Positions 1-5,584 of a stretch of DNA of 11,549 bases are shown in pieces (the stretch's first letter is position 1; each line of letters begins with the position of its first letter). The notes beneath the pieces are model-generated. The model was not told where the DNA came from. It worked only from the letters and a program-made list of their open reading frames with translations, and did not search any database. The stretch lies in NCBI GenBank assembly GCA_018971455.1, contig JAGXAV010000027.1:1-11549 (forward strand), written 5' to 3'. A program made the translations under genes and the position numbers. Origin of the DNA: Rhodospirillales bacterium. GTDB lineage: Bacteria > Pseudomonadota > Alphaproteobacteria > Acetobacterales > Acetobacteraceae.

Positions 1-269
1 CGCAGCTCTATCTGTTCGAGCCGCACCAGACCGAGCAGATGGGCTGGAAGCCCGACGTATTCCTCGACATCACCGAGGTGTGGGACAAGAAGCTCGCCGC
101 CATCCGCTGCATGGAGGGCCAGGAGCATCTCTGGCACTACTACACCAACCTGGCCGAGAACCGCGCCAATCACTTCAAGCGCAATTCCGGCGGGCAGAGC
201 GGCGGGCGCAACGCCAAATTCGCCGAGGGATTCCAGTCGATGTTCCCGCGCACGGTGGATGAACTCTGA
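1..269 (+). CDS. galB: 4-oxalomesaconate hydratase, PIG-L/LmbE-type (GalB), C-terminal fragment
   Basis: The last 88 codons of a gene that enters from the left edge, read in the frame starting at base 3 and ending at TGA 267-269. The visible part contains [20 protein letters not shown], then a Trp/Lys-rich helix and a [10 protein letters not shown] segment, which match the C-terminal region of PIG-L (LmbE-like) zinc proteins of the GalB type. GalB adds water to 4-oxalomesaconate to give 4-carboxy-4-hydroxy-2-oxoadipate in the cytoplasmic gallate/protocatechuate meta pathway. The catalytic zinc-binding motif (AHPDD-like) would lie upstream and is not in the window, so activity cannot be judged. 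The neighbours (aldolase, tautomerase, LigI, LigAB) support the pathway call over a sugar or mycothiol deacetylase of the same fold. The stop codon overlaps the next start by one base (TGATG), which implies translational coupling. Confidence 0.8.
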   Translation, partial: QLYLFEPHQTEQMGWKPDVFLDITEVWDKKLAAIRCMEGQEHLWHYYTNLAENRANHFKRNSGGQSGGRNAKFAEGFQSMFPRTVDEL

Positions 270-940
270 TGAGCATCGTGGTGCGGCAGGTCGAACGCGC
301 GGACCCGGCGGTGGTCGCGGGACTCGGCGAGTGCGGTGTCGCCACGGTGCATGAGGCGCAGGGGCGCATCGGCCTGCTGGCCTCGTCCATGCGGCCGATC
401 TATTCCGGCGAGCGGCTGGCCGCCTCCGCCGTCACCGTCTCGCTGCCGCCTTGCGACAACTGGATGATCCATGTCGCCATCGAACAGCTCGCCGCCGGCG
501 ACATCCTCGTCGTCGCCCCCACCGCGCCGTCCGATGCCGGATATTTCGGCGAGCTGCTCGCCGTTTCGGCGCGGGCTCGCGGCGGCGCCGGCCTCGTCAT
601 CGAAGCCGGCGTGCGCGATGTGCGCGAACTGACGGAAATGGGCTTCCCGGTCTGGTCGAAGGCGGTCAGCGCCCAGGGAACCGTGAAGGAGACGCTGGGT
701 TCGGTCAACGTCCCGCTGGTCTGCGCCGGCGCGCTGGTGCTGCCCGGCGACGTCATTGTCGCCGATGATGACGGCGTCTGCGTCGTTCGCCGCGCCGAGG
801 CGGCCGAGGTGCTGGAAAAGGCGCGCGCCCGCGTCGCCGCCGAGGAGACCAAACGCGCGCGCCTCGCCGCGGGAGAACTCGGGCTCGACCTCTACGGCAT
901 GCGCGACAAGCTGGCCGCGAAGGGATTGCGCTATGTCTGA
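269..940 (+). CDS. ligK: 4-carboxy-4-hydroxy-2-oxoadipate aldolase / oxaloacetate decarboxylase (RraA fold)
   Basis: A 223-residue protein of the RraA-like/class II pyruvate aldolase family (LigK, GalC, ProA). It splits 4-carboxy-4-hydroxy-2-oxoadipate into pyruvate and oxaloacetate, the last step of the protocatechuate 4,5-cleavage pathway, and family members also decarboxylate oxaloacetate. Visible family marks are the substrate/metal loop around [11 protein letters not shown] (residues 91-101), the [12 protein letters not shown] block with Arg116-Asp117 at the position of the conserved Arg-Asp pair, and [15 protein letters not shown] (159-173) near the C-terminal side of the core. Length is normal for the family (about 220-240). 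The ATG at 269 overlaps the galB stop by one base and has no strong Shine-Dalgarno, so it is probably translated by coupling. The family also includes the RNase E inhibitor RraA and menaquinone-methyltransferase-annotated paralogues, but the operon context makes the aldolase role much more likely. Confidence 0.9.
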   Translation: MSIVVRQVERADPAVVAGLGECGVATVHEAQGRIGLLASSMRPIYSGERLAASAVTVSLPPCDNWMIHVAIEQLAAGDILVVAPTAPSDAGYFGELLAVSARARGGAGLVIEAGVRDVRELTEMGFPVWSKAVSAQGTVKETLGSVNVPLVCAGALVLPGDVIVADDDGVCVVRRAEAAEVLEKARARVAAEETKRARLAAGELGLDLYGMRDKLAAKGLRYV

Positions 941-2000
941 CACCGCATTGACGAGCGCTCCGTGCATGTGGATGCGCGGCGGCACCTCCAAGGGCGGCTA
1001 CTTCCGCGCCGCCGACTTGCCCGGCGATATCGCCGCGCGCGATGCCTTCCTGCTGCGCATGATGGGATCGCCCGACAGCGTGCAGATCGATGGCATGGGC
1101 GGCGCCGATCCGCTGACCTCCAAGGTCGCCGTCGTCCGGCCCTCGGCGCGGCCGGGCATCGACGTGGATTATCTCTTCCTGCAGGTCTTCGTCGATCAGC
1201 CGATCGTGACCGACGCGCAGAATTGCGGCAACATTCTCGCCGGCGTCGGCCCGTTCGCCATCGAGCGCGGCATGGTCGCCGCCACCGGGGGCGAGACCCG
1301 CGTCACGATCTGGATGGAGAATACCGGCCAGGTCGCCGTGGCGCGGGTGCCGACGCGCGACGGCATGCCGGTCTACACCGGCACCGCCCGCATCGACGGC
1401 GTGCCCGGAACCGCCGCCGCCATTCCGATCGAGTTCCGCGACACCGCCGGCTCAAGCTGCGGCGCGCTGCTGCCCACCGGACAGGCGGTGGATGTCATCG
1501 AGGGCGTGCCCGTCACATGCATCGACAACGGCATGCCGGTGGTGGTGCTGCGCGCCGCGGATTTCGGCGTCACCGGCACGGAGAGCCGCGCCGATCTCGA
1601 TGCGAACACCACGCTCAAGGCCCGGCTGGAGGCGATCCGTCTGCGCGCCGGGCCGATGATGAGCCTCGGCGACGTGGCGGCGCAGTCGGTGCCGAAGATG
1701 ACGCTGGTCAGCGCGCCGCAACAGGGCGGCGCCATTTCGACCCGCACCTTCATTCCACATCGCTGTCACGCCTCGATCGGCGTGCTCGGCGCCGTCAGCG
1801 TGGCCACGGCCTGCCTGTTGCCCGGCGCGCCGGCCGCGGCCCTCGCCGCCATTCCGGCCGGCCGCACCAAGACCCTGGCCGTGGAGCACCCGAGCGGGGA
1901 GATGACCGTGGTGATGGAGTGCGATGACGGCGGCGCCGCGGTGAGCGCGGCTTTGCTGCGCACCAGCCGCAAGCTGTTCGACGGCACCGTCTTCGCATAG
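933..2000 (+). CDS. galD: 4-oxalomesaconate tautomerase, PrpF/diaminopimelate-epimerase fold (GalD)
   Basis: A 355-residue PrpF-family protein. GalD converts the keto and enol tautomers of 4-oxalomesaconate so that the GalB hydratase can use it. The N-terminus [13 protein letters not shown] (residues 12-24) is the family hallmark. [16 protein letters not shown] (95-110) carries the conserved Cys98 in an NCGN motif, [10 protein letters not shown] (174-183) carries a second Cys176 at the start of the second half-domain, and [13 protein letters not shown] lies at 276-288; these fit the two-domain diaminopimelate-epimerase-like fold. Start choice: ATG 933 has AAGGGA at 920-925 with seven bases of spacing, gives an N-terminus of family length, and overlaps the upstream stop by eight bases. 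A longer in-frame start at 756 would run through the aldolase gene and adds unrelated residues. Other PrpF members isomerise methylaconitate, but the operon points to the oxalomesaconate substrate. Confidence 0.88.
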   Translation: MSDTALTSAPCMWMRGGTSKGGYFRAADLPGDIAARDAFLLRMMGSPDSVQIDGMGGADPLTSKVAVVRPSARPGIDVDYLFLQVFVDQPIVTDAQNCGNILAGVGPFAIERGMVAATGGETRVTIWMENTGQVAVARVPTRDGMPVYTGTARIDGVPGTAAAIPIEFRDTAGSSCGALLPTGQAVDVIEGVPVTCIDNGMPVVVLRAADFGVTGTESRADLDANTTLKARLEAIRLRAGPMMSLGDVAAQSVPKMTLVSAPQQGGAISTRTFIPHRCHASIGVLGAVSVATACLLPGAPAAALAAIPAGRTKTLAVEHPSGEMTVVMECDDGGAAVSAALLRTSRKLFDGTVFA

Positions 2001-2018
2001 CCCGGGGAAGGACCCAGG

Positions 2019-2891
2019 ATGGACCCCAACTACATTCCCTTTCACCCCAACCCGTCCCGGCCGCATTTCCGGGCGCCGCCGGGCACGGTGGACGCGCATT
2101 GCCACGTCTTCGGCCCCGCCGAGCGTTTTCCGTACGCGCCCGGGCGCAAATACACGCCCAGCGACGCGCCGAAGGAGAAGCTGTTCGCGTTGCGCGACTT
2201 CCTCGGCCTCAGCCGCAACGTCATCGTCCAGGCCACCTGCCACGGCAACGACAACCGCGCGCTGGTCGATGCTCTGCAGGCCAGCAACGGCCTTGCGCGC
2301 GGCATCGCCTCGGTCAGCCCGGATATCGGCGATGCCGAGCTCGATGCCCTGCACGAGGCCGGCGTGCGGGGGGTGCGCTTCAACTTCGTCAAACGCCTCG
2401 TTGATGCGACGCCGCCCGAGGTGTTTCTCGGCACCGCCCGCCGCATCGCCCGCCTCGGCTGGCACAGCGTGGTGTATTTCGAAGCCGCCGACCTTGCCGG
2501 ATTGCTGCCATTCCTCGCCGAGCTGCCAACCCTCATCGTGGTGGACCACATGGGCCGGCCGGACCCGGCCAAGGGCGTCGATCATGCCGATTTCCGGCGC
2601 TTCCTCGATCTGATGGAACGCAATGACCGGGTCTGGAGCAAGGTGACCTGCCCCGAGCGATTCTCCCTCACCGGCCCGCCCGGCTATGACGACGTGGTGC
2701 CCTTCGGCCGCTGCCTCGTCGAACGCTTTCCGGACCGGGTGCTGTGGGGCACCGACTGGCCACACCCCAACATGACCACCCACGCGCCGGATGATGGCGG
2801 GCTGGTCGATTTCATTCCCCGCATCGCGCCCACCGCGGCGCTCCAGCAGGCGCTGCTGGTCGACAACCCGATGCGGCTCTACTGGAGCTGA
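2019..2891 (+). CDS. ligI: 2-pyrone-4,6-dicarboxylate (PDC) lactonase (LigI)
   Basis: A 290-residue member of the amidohydrolase superfamily (amidohydrolase 2 / COG3618 type). LigI hydrolyses the lactone ring of PDC to 4-oxalomesaconate in the cytoplasm. The active-site layout of the family is visible: DAHCHVFGP gives His27 and His29 after strand 1, VVDHMGRPD gives His177, and GTDWPHPN gives Asp246 after strand 8. These agree in order and spacing with the His/His/His/Asp residues known from Sphingomonas LigI. GPAERFPYAP and the VRFNFVKRLVD segment are also typical of PDC lactonase rather than of general family members. ATG 2019 is preceded by GGGGAAGGA at 2004-2012 and follows galD by 18 bases. 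The enzyme's presence implies that PDC is made in this organism, yet no PDC-forming dehydrogenase is in the window. Confidence 0.92.
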   Translation: MDPNYIPFHPNPSRPHFRAPPGTVDAHCHVFGPAERFPYAPGRKYTPSDAPKEKLFALRDFLGLSRNVIVQATCHGNDNRALVDALQASNGLARGIASVSPDIGDAELDALHEAGVRGVRFNFVKRLVDATPPEVFLGTARRIARLGWHSVVYFEAADLAGLLPFLAELPTLIVVDHMGRPDPAKGVDHADFRRFLDLMERNDRVWSKVTCPERFSLTGPPGYDDVVPFGRCLVERFPDRVLWGTDWPHPNMTTHAPDDGGLVDFIPRIAPTAALQQALLVDNPMRLYWS

Positions 2892-2935
2892 TTGGCGTTT
2901 TCATATCGCAACACATACCACCGGGAGAAGGCACG

Positions 2936-3289
2936 ATGTCCACCGAGGCCATCACCCAGGATATTCCTGGCACGATCATCTTCAACGGCGAGCAGGCCAT
3001 GAAAGGCTATGCGCTCAACAAGATGTGCTACTCGTTCAACAAGGCCGACAGCCGCGCCGCATTCAAGCGCGACGAGGAGGCCTACATGGAGCAGTTCCAC
3101 CTCAACGCGCAGCAGAAGGCCGCGATCCGCGCCCGCAACGTCCTCGATCTGCTTGCCGCCGGCGGAAACATCTACTACCTCGCCAAGTTCGCCGGCATCT
3201 TCGGCCTTTCGGTGCAGGACGTGGGCGCGCAGCAAACCGGCATGACCGTCGAGGCCTTCAAGGCGATGCTCGCCAAACAGGGAGAATGA
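2936..3289 (+). CDS. ligA: Protocatechuate 4,5-dioxygenase, alpha subunit (LigA)
   Basis: A 117-residue small subunit of the class III (LigAB-type) extradiol dioxygenase. It caps the active site of the beta subunit; LigAB opens protocatechuate between C4 and C5 with O2 and Fe(II) to give 4-carboxy-2-hydroxymuconate-6-semialdehyde. The helical block AMKGYALNKMCYSFNKADSR (residues 21-40) and the following NVLDLLAAGGNIYYLAKFAG segment are characteristic of LigA. The length is near the shorter end of the family (Sphingomonas LigA is somewhat longer). A strong ribosome site, GGGAGAAGG at 2923-2931, precedes ATG 2936. The 44-bp gap from ligI is the largest inside the operon and is relatively A/T-rich, so a weak internal promoter is conceivable but not demonstrable. 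A separate alpha subunit argues against a fused gallate dioxygenase (DesZ/GalA type). Confidence 0.95.
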   Translation: MSTEAITQDIPGTIIFNGEQAMKGYALNKMCYSFNKADSRAAFKRDEEAYMEQFHLNAQQKAAIRARNVLDLLAAGGNIYYLAKFAGIFGLSVQDVGAQQTGMTVEAFKAMLAKQGE

Positions 3290-3291
3290 CC

Positions 3292-4134
3292 ATGGCCCGC
3301 ATCATCGGCGGTCTGACGAGTTCGCACATCCCGGCGATCGGCAACGCCATCGCGCGCAACCTGTTCGAAGATCCGTACTGGAAGCCGTTTTTCGATGGAT
3401 TCCCTCCCATCAGGGCCTGGCTCGACGAGAAGCAGCCCGATGTCGCCATCGTCATCTACAACGATCACGGGCTGAACTTCTTTCTCGACAAGATGCCCAC
3501 CTTCGCCATCGGCGCCGCCCCCGAATACCGCAACGACGACGAGGGCTGGGGCATTCCCACCCTGCCGTCCTTCGCCGGCGATCCCAGGCTCTCCTGGCAC
3601 ATCATCGAGCAGCTGGTGGGCGAGGAGTTCGACGTCTGCTCCTGCCAGGAGATGACCGTCGATCATGGCTTCACCGTGCCGATGCAGTTGTTCTGGGATG
3701 ACTGGCAGAAGAAGCCGATCCGCACCGTGCCGATCAGCATCAACACCGTCCAGCACCCGATCCCCTCGCCGGCGCGATGCTACAAATTCGGCCAGGCGCT
3801 CGGCCGCGCGATTGCCTCGTACCCTTCGGACCAGAAGGTCGTCATCCTCGGTACGGGCGGCCTGTCCCACCAGCTGGACGGGCAGCGGGCCGGCTTCATC
3901 AACAAGCCGTTCGATCTCATGTGCATGGACAAGATCGTCTCGGACCCGGAGCTTCTCGCCCGCTACACCGCGCACGACCTCGTCCGCGAAGCCGGCGCCC
4001 AGGGGGCGGAGTTCATCCTCTGGCTGGCCATGCGCGGGGCCCTGCAGGGCCATGTGCAGAAACTGCACGGCAACTACCATGTTCCGATCTCCAACACCGG
4101 CGCCGGAACGATGCTGCTGGAGAATGCCGACTGA
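3292..4134 (+). CDS. ligB: Protocatechuate 4,5-dioxygenase, beta (catalytic) subunit (LigB)
   Basis: A 280-residue catalytic subunit that binds non-haem Fe(II). The ligands are readable: His12 in TSSHIPAIG, His59 in IYNDHGLNFF and Glu240 in GAEFILWLAMRG. They match His12/His61/Glu242 of Sphingomonas LigB with a consistent two-residue offset. The candidate acid/base His193 in GTGGLSHQLDG and His125 in VDHGFTVP are also kept, so the enzyme looks functional. Start choice: ATG 3292 has GGGAGA at 3280-3285 with six bases of spacing and gives the classical MAR...SSHIP N-terminus. An ATG six bases upstream (3286) is too close to that site, and a far longer in-frame opening from 2791 crosses ligA. 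It lies two bases after the ligA stop, which fits 1:1 production of the two subunits. It is the last gene of the operon and is followed by a strong stem-loop. Confidence 0.96.
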   Translation: MARIIGGLTSSHIPAIGNAIARNLFEDPYWKPFFDGFPPIRAWLDEKQPDVAIVIYNDHGLNFFLDKMPTFAIGAAPEYRNDDEGWGIPTLPSFAGDPRLSWHIIEQLVGEEFDVCSCQEMTVDHGFTVPMQLFWDDWQKKPIRTVPISINTVQHPIPSPARCYKFGQALGRAIASYPSDQKVVILGTGGLSHQLDGQRAGFINKPFDLMCMDKIVSDPELLARYTAHDLVREAGAQGAEFILWLAMRGALQGHVQKLHGNYHVPISNTGAGTMLLENAD

Positions 4135-4141
4135 GCGGAGC

Positions 4142-4170
4142 GGCGCTGCCGGGGCCAGCCCGGCGGCGCC
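4142..4170. terminator. Strong GC stem-loop after ligB, probable terminator without U-tract
   Basis: A 12-bp stem (4142-4153 with 4159-4170) closed by a five-base loop (4154-4158). All pairs are Watson-Crick except one that would be G-U in the ligB-strand RNA. It begins eight bases after the ligB stop in the gap between two converging operons. No T-run follows on either strand, so it is not a canonical intrinsic terminator. It may act as a mRNA 3' end stabiliser or a U-less terminator. Confidence 0.5.
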
Positions 4171-4204
4171 ACCTGCCCGCACCCCGCCCTCAGTTGCAGG
4201 GCTC

Positions 4205-4217
4205 GGGGCCGCGCCCC
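4205..4217 (-). terminator. Small GC hairpin downstream of the cupin gene
   Basis: A perfect five-base inverted repeat (GGGGC, three-base loop, GCCCC) starting 13 bases beyond the cupin stop on the minus strand. There is no T-run after it. It could mark the 3' end of the minus-strand operon, but short GC palindromes are common by chance at this base composition. Confidence 0.22.
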
Positions 4218-4230
4218 ATATGGCCGCTCG

Positions 4231-4596
4231 TTAGTCGTCGGTCGGCGGCGTGGTGATCACCAGGAACACGAGGTCCTGCAGGCCGGTATTGTAGATCGCG
4301 TGCTCCACCCCGGGCGGCAGATGGATGTAATCGTGGCGGCGCACCACGACACGCTCGCCATCGATCTCCATCAGGCCTTCGCCGTCCAGCACATGGTAGA
4401 TCTGCTCCTGCACCTTGTGCCGGTGCGGCGTGACAAAGCCCTTCGGCTGATAGGACGAGATGCGATAATCGAGGCCGGTGGCCGGCGCCGTGTCCGGCCC
4501 GACCAGGCGTTTGGAGTGGGCATCGTGATGCGCCGGAAACGTCTCCCACAACACCTCGGCAATGTTGCGGATGGTGGCGCCGTTGCGTTTGTACAT
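4231..4596 (-). CDS. Small single-domain cupin protein, function unknown
   Basis: A 121-residue protein with one cupin_2 barrel. Motif 1 is TPHRHKVQEQIYHVLDG (residues 56-72), giving His58, His60 and Glu64; motif 2 is LPPGVEHAIYN (93-103), giving His99. This is a complete 3-His/1-Glu metal site, so the protein probably binds a divalent metal and could be an isomerase, a dioxygenase-like enzyme or a ligand-sensing protein; sequence alone does not decide. No DNA-binding domain or signal peptide is present, so it should be cytoplasmic. ATG 4596 is preceded by GGGGAGGGA (minus-strand reading of 4603-4611) at six bases, one of the best ribosome sites in the window. It is the last gene of the ThDP enzyme-SDR-cupin operon, with 20 bases separating it from the SDR gene. 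Confidence 0.85.
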   Translation of the reverse strand: MYKRNGATIRNIAEVLWETFPAHHDAHSKRLVGPDTAPATGLDYRISSYQPKGFVTPHRHKVQEQIYHVLDGEGLMEIDGERVVVRRHDYIHLPPGVEHAIYNTGLQDLVFLVITTPPTDD

Positions 4597-4616
4597 GCGA
4601 TGTCCCTCCCCTGGCT

Positions 4617-5579
4617 TCAGCCGGACCGCGCGGCCCGTTCCCGCGCGATATAATCGGCGAGACCGCGGCGGATGTCGAAGCGCGGAACGTAGCCAAGCAC
4701 CTCGCGCGCCCGCCGCAAATCCAGCGCGCCCTTCGGCACGCTTGGGATCGGCACGCCCTCCACGCTGCCATGGTCATACGGGCCCGGCCCGACCGTGAGT
4801 TCGGCGCCCGGCACCAGATCGCACACGATGGCGGCCATCTCGTCCAGCCTCGGCGCCGCGCCACTGCCGATGTTGTAGGCATCGAACGGATGCACCGGCA
4901 GATCGAGGGCGCGCAGCACCCCGTCCACGGCGTCGTCGATATAGGTGTGGTCCACCGCCAGTTCCGCGCCGGCGGCAAGATGCAGCGGCCGGCCATCCAG
5001 CGCCGCATCGATGAAAATCTTCGGCACGCGGGCCCGCGGCAGACCCGGCCCGTACACCCAGCTGGTGCGCAGATGCGCCGTCGTGATGCCGTGGCGCGCC
5101 CGGTAGAAGCGGGCGAGATGCTCGACGGCAAGTTTCGAGACGCCATAGGGCCCAACCGGACTCTGCGGATGATCCTCGTCGGCCACCGGGCCGCGGAAGG
5201 CGCCATACACCTCCTCGCTGCTGATATGGACCATGCGCCACACGCCATGCAGGCGCATCGCCTCGAGCAAGTTGATGCTGCCCTCGACATTGACCCGCAT
5301 GGTCCGCGCCGGCGCCCGCACGGAATGAATGACGCCGACGATCGCGGCACAATGGATCACCCCATCCGGCGGGTCGGCGCCCACCAGCGCCGCGACCGCC
5401 GCACCATCGGCGATCTCGCCCGCCAGCGCGCGAACACTCCGGTGCCGGGCGGCGAGTGCCGCAAGCGCGGGCCCGATCTCGACATCCAGCGCACTGACCC
5501 GGTCCCCCCGCGCCACCAGCGCCCGCGTCACCGCGAGGCCAATGAACCCGGCGGCGCCGGTGACCAGGATGTGCGCCAC
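4617..5579 (-). CDS. Extended SDR: NAD-dependent epimerase/dehydratase family protein
   Basis: A 320-residue extended short-chain dehydrogenase/reductase. The N-terminal Rossmann motif TGAAGFIG (residues 7-14) binds the dinucleotide, and Asp32 at the end of the second strand (SALDVE) favours NAD(H). The catalytic set is present: Ser121 in HISSEEVYG and Tyr145/Lys149 in PYGVSK. Length and layout match UDP-sugar 4-epimerase-like SDRs, but many such proteins act on non-sugar substrates, and its place in a ThDP-enzyme operon under an IclR regulator suggests a catabolic oxidoreductase or epimerase. The substrate is unknown. The start is GTG at 5579 (minus strand), five bases after the stop of the upstream gene, and no clear Shine-Dalgarno is visible, so translation is probably coupled to the upstream gene. 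It is unrelated to LigC, which belongs to the Gfo/Idh family. Confidence 0.85.
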   Translation of the reverse strand: MAHILVTGAAGFIGLAVTRALVARGDRVSALDVEIGPALAALAARHRSVRALAGEIADGAAVAALVGADPPDGVIHCAAIVGVIHSVRAPARTMRVNVEGSINLLEAMRLHGVWRMVHISSEEVYGAFRGPVADEDHPQSPVGPYGVSKLAVEHLARFYRARHGITTAHLRTSWVYGPGLPRARVPKIFIDAALDGRPLHLAAGAELAVDHTYIDDAVDGVLRALDLPVHPFDAYNIGSGAAPRLDEMAAIVCDLVPGAELTVGPGPYDHGSVEGVPIPSVPKGALDLRRAREVLGYVPRFDIRRGLADYIARERAARSG

Positions 5580-5584
5580 GGCCG

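Noticed and set aside
756..932. N-terminal extension of the tautomerase frame
   Set aside because: This stretch codes for the aldolase in another frame; the PrpF-family N-terminus and a ribosome site support the start at 933.
170..991. A 273-codon open frame on the minus strand opposite the aldolase gene
   Set aside because: It is a shadow of the aldolase gene; the translation is low-complexity and shows no family motif.
1452..2783. A 443-codon open frame on the minus strand opposite galD and ligI
   Set aside because: It is antisense to two well-supported genes, its translation is rich in low-complexity Gly/Ala/His/Arg with no recognisable domain, and such long shadow frames are expected in GC-rich DNA.
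2791..3291. N-terminal extension of the ligB frame back through ligA
   Set aside because: The LigB family begins at MAR...SSHIP, and this stretch encodes LigI's end and LigA in their own frames.
4190..5350. A 386-codon minus-strand frame overlapping the cupin and SDR genes
   Set aside because: It is Arg/Ser/Cys-rich and lies out of frame with two proteins that have complete catalytic motifs.
4617..5579. SDR as the missing LigC
   Set aside because: LigC belongs to the Gfo/Idh/MocA fold; this protein has the extended-SDR TGxxGFIG and YxxxK motifs and sits in another operon. It could only be a non-homologous replacement.
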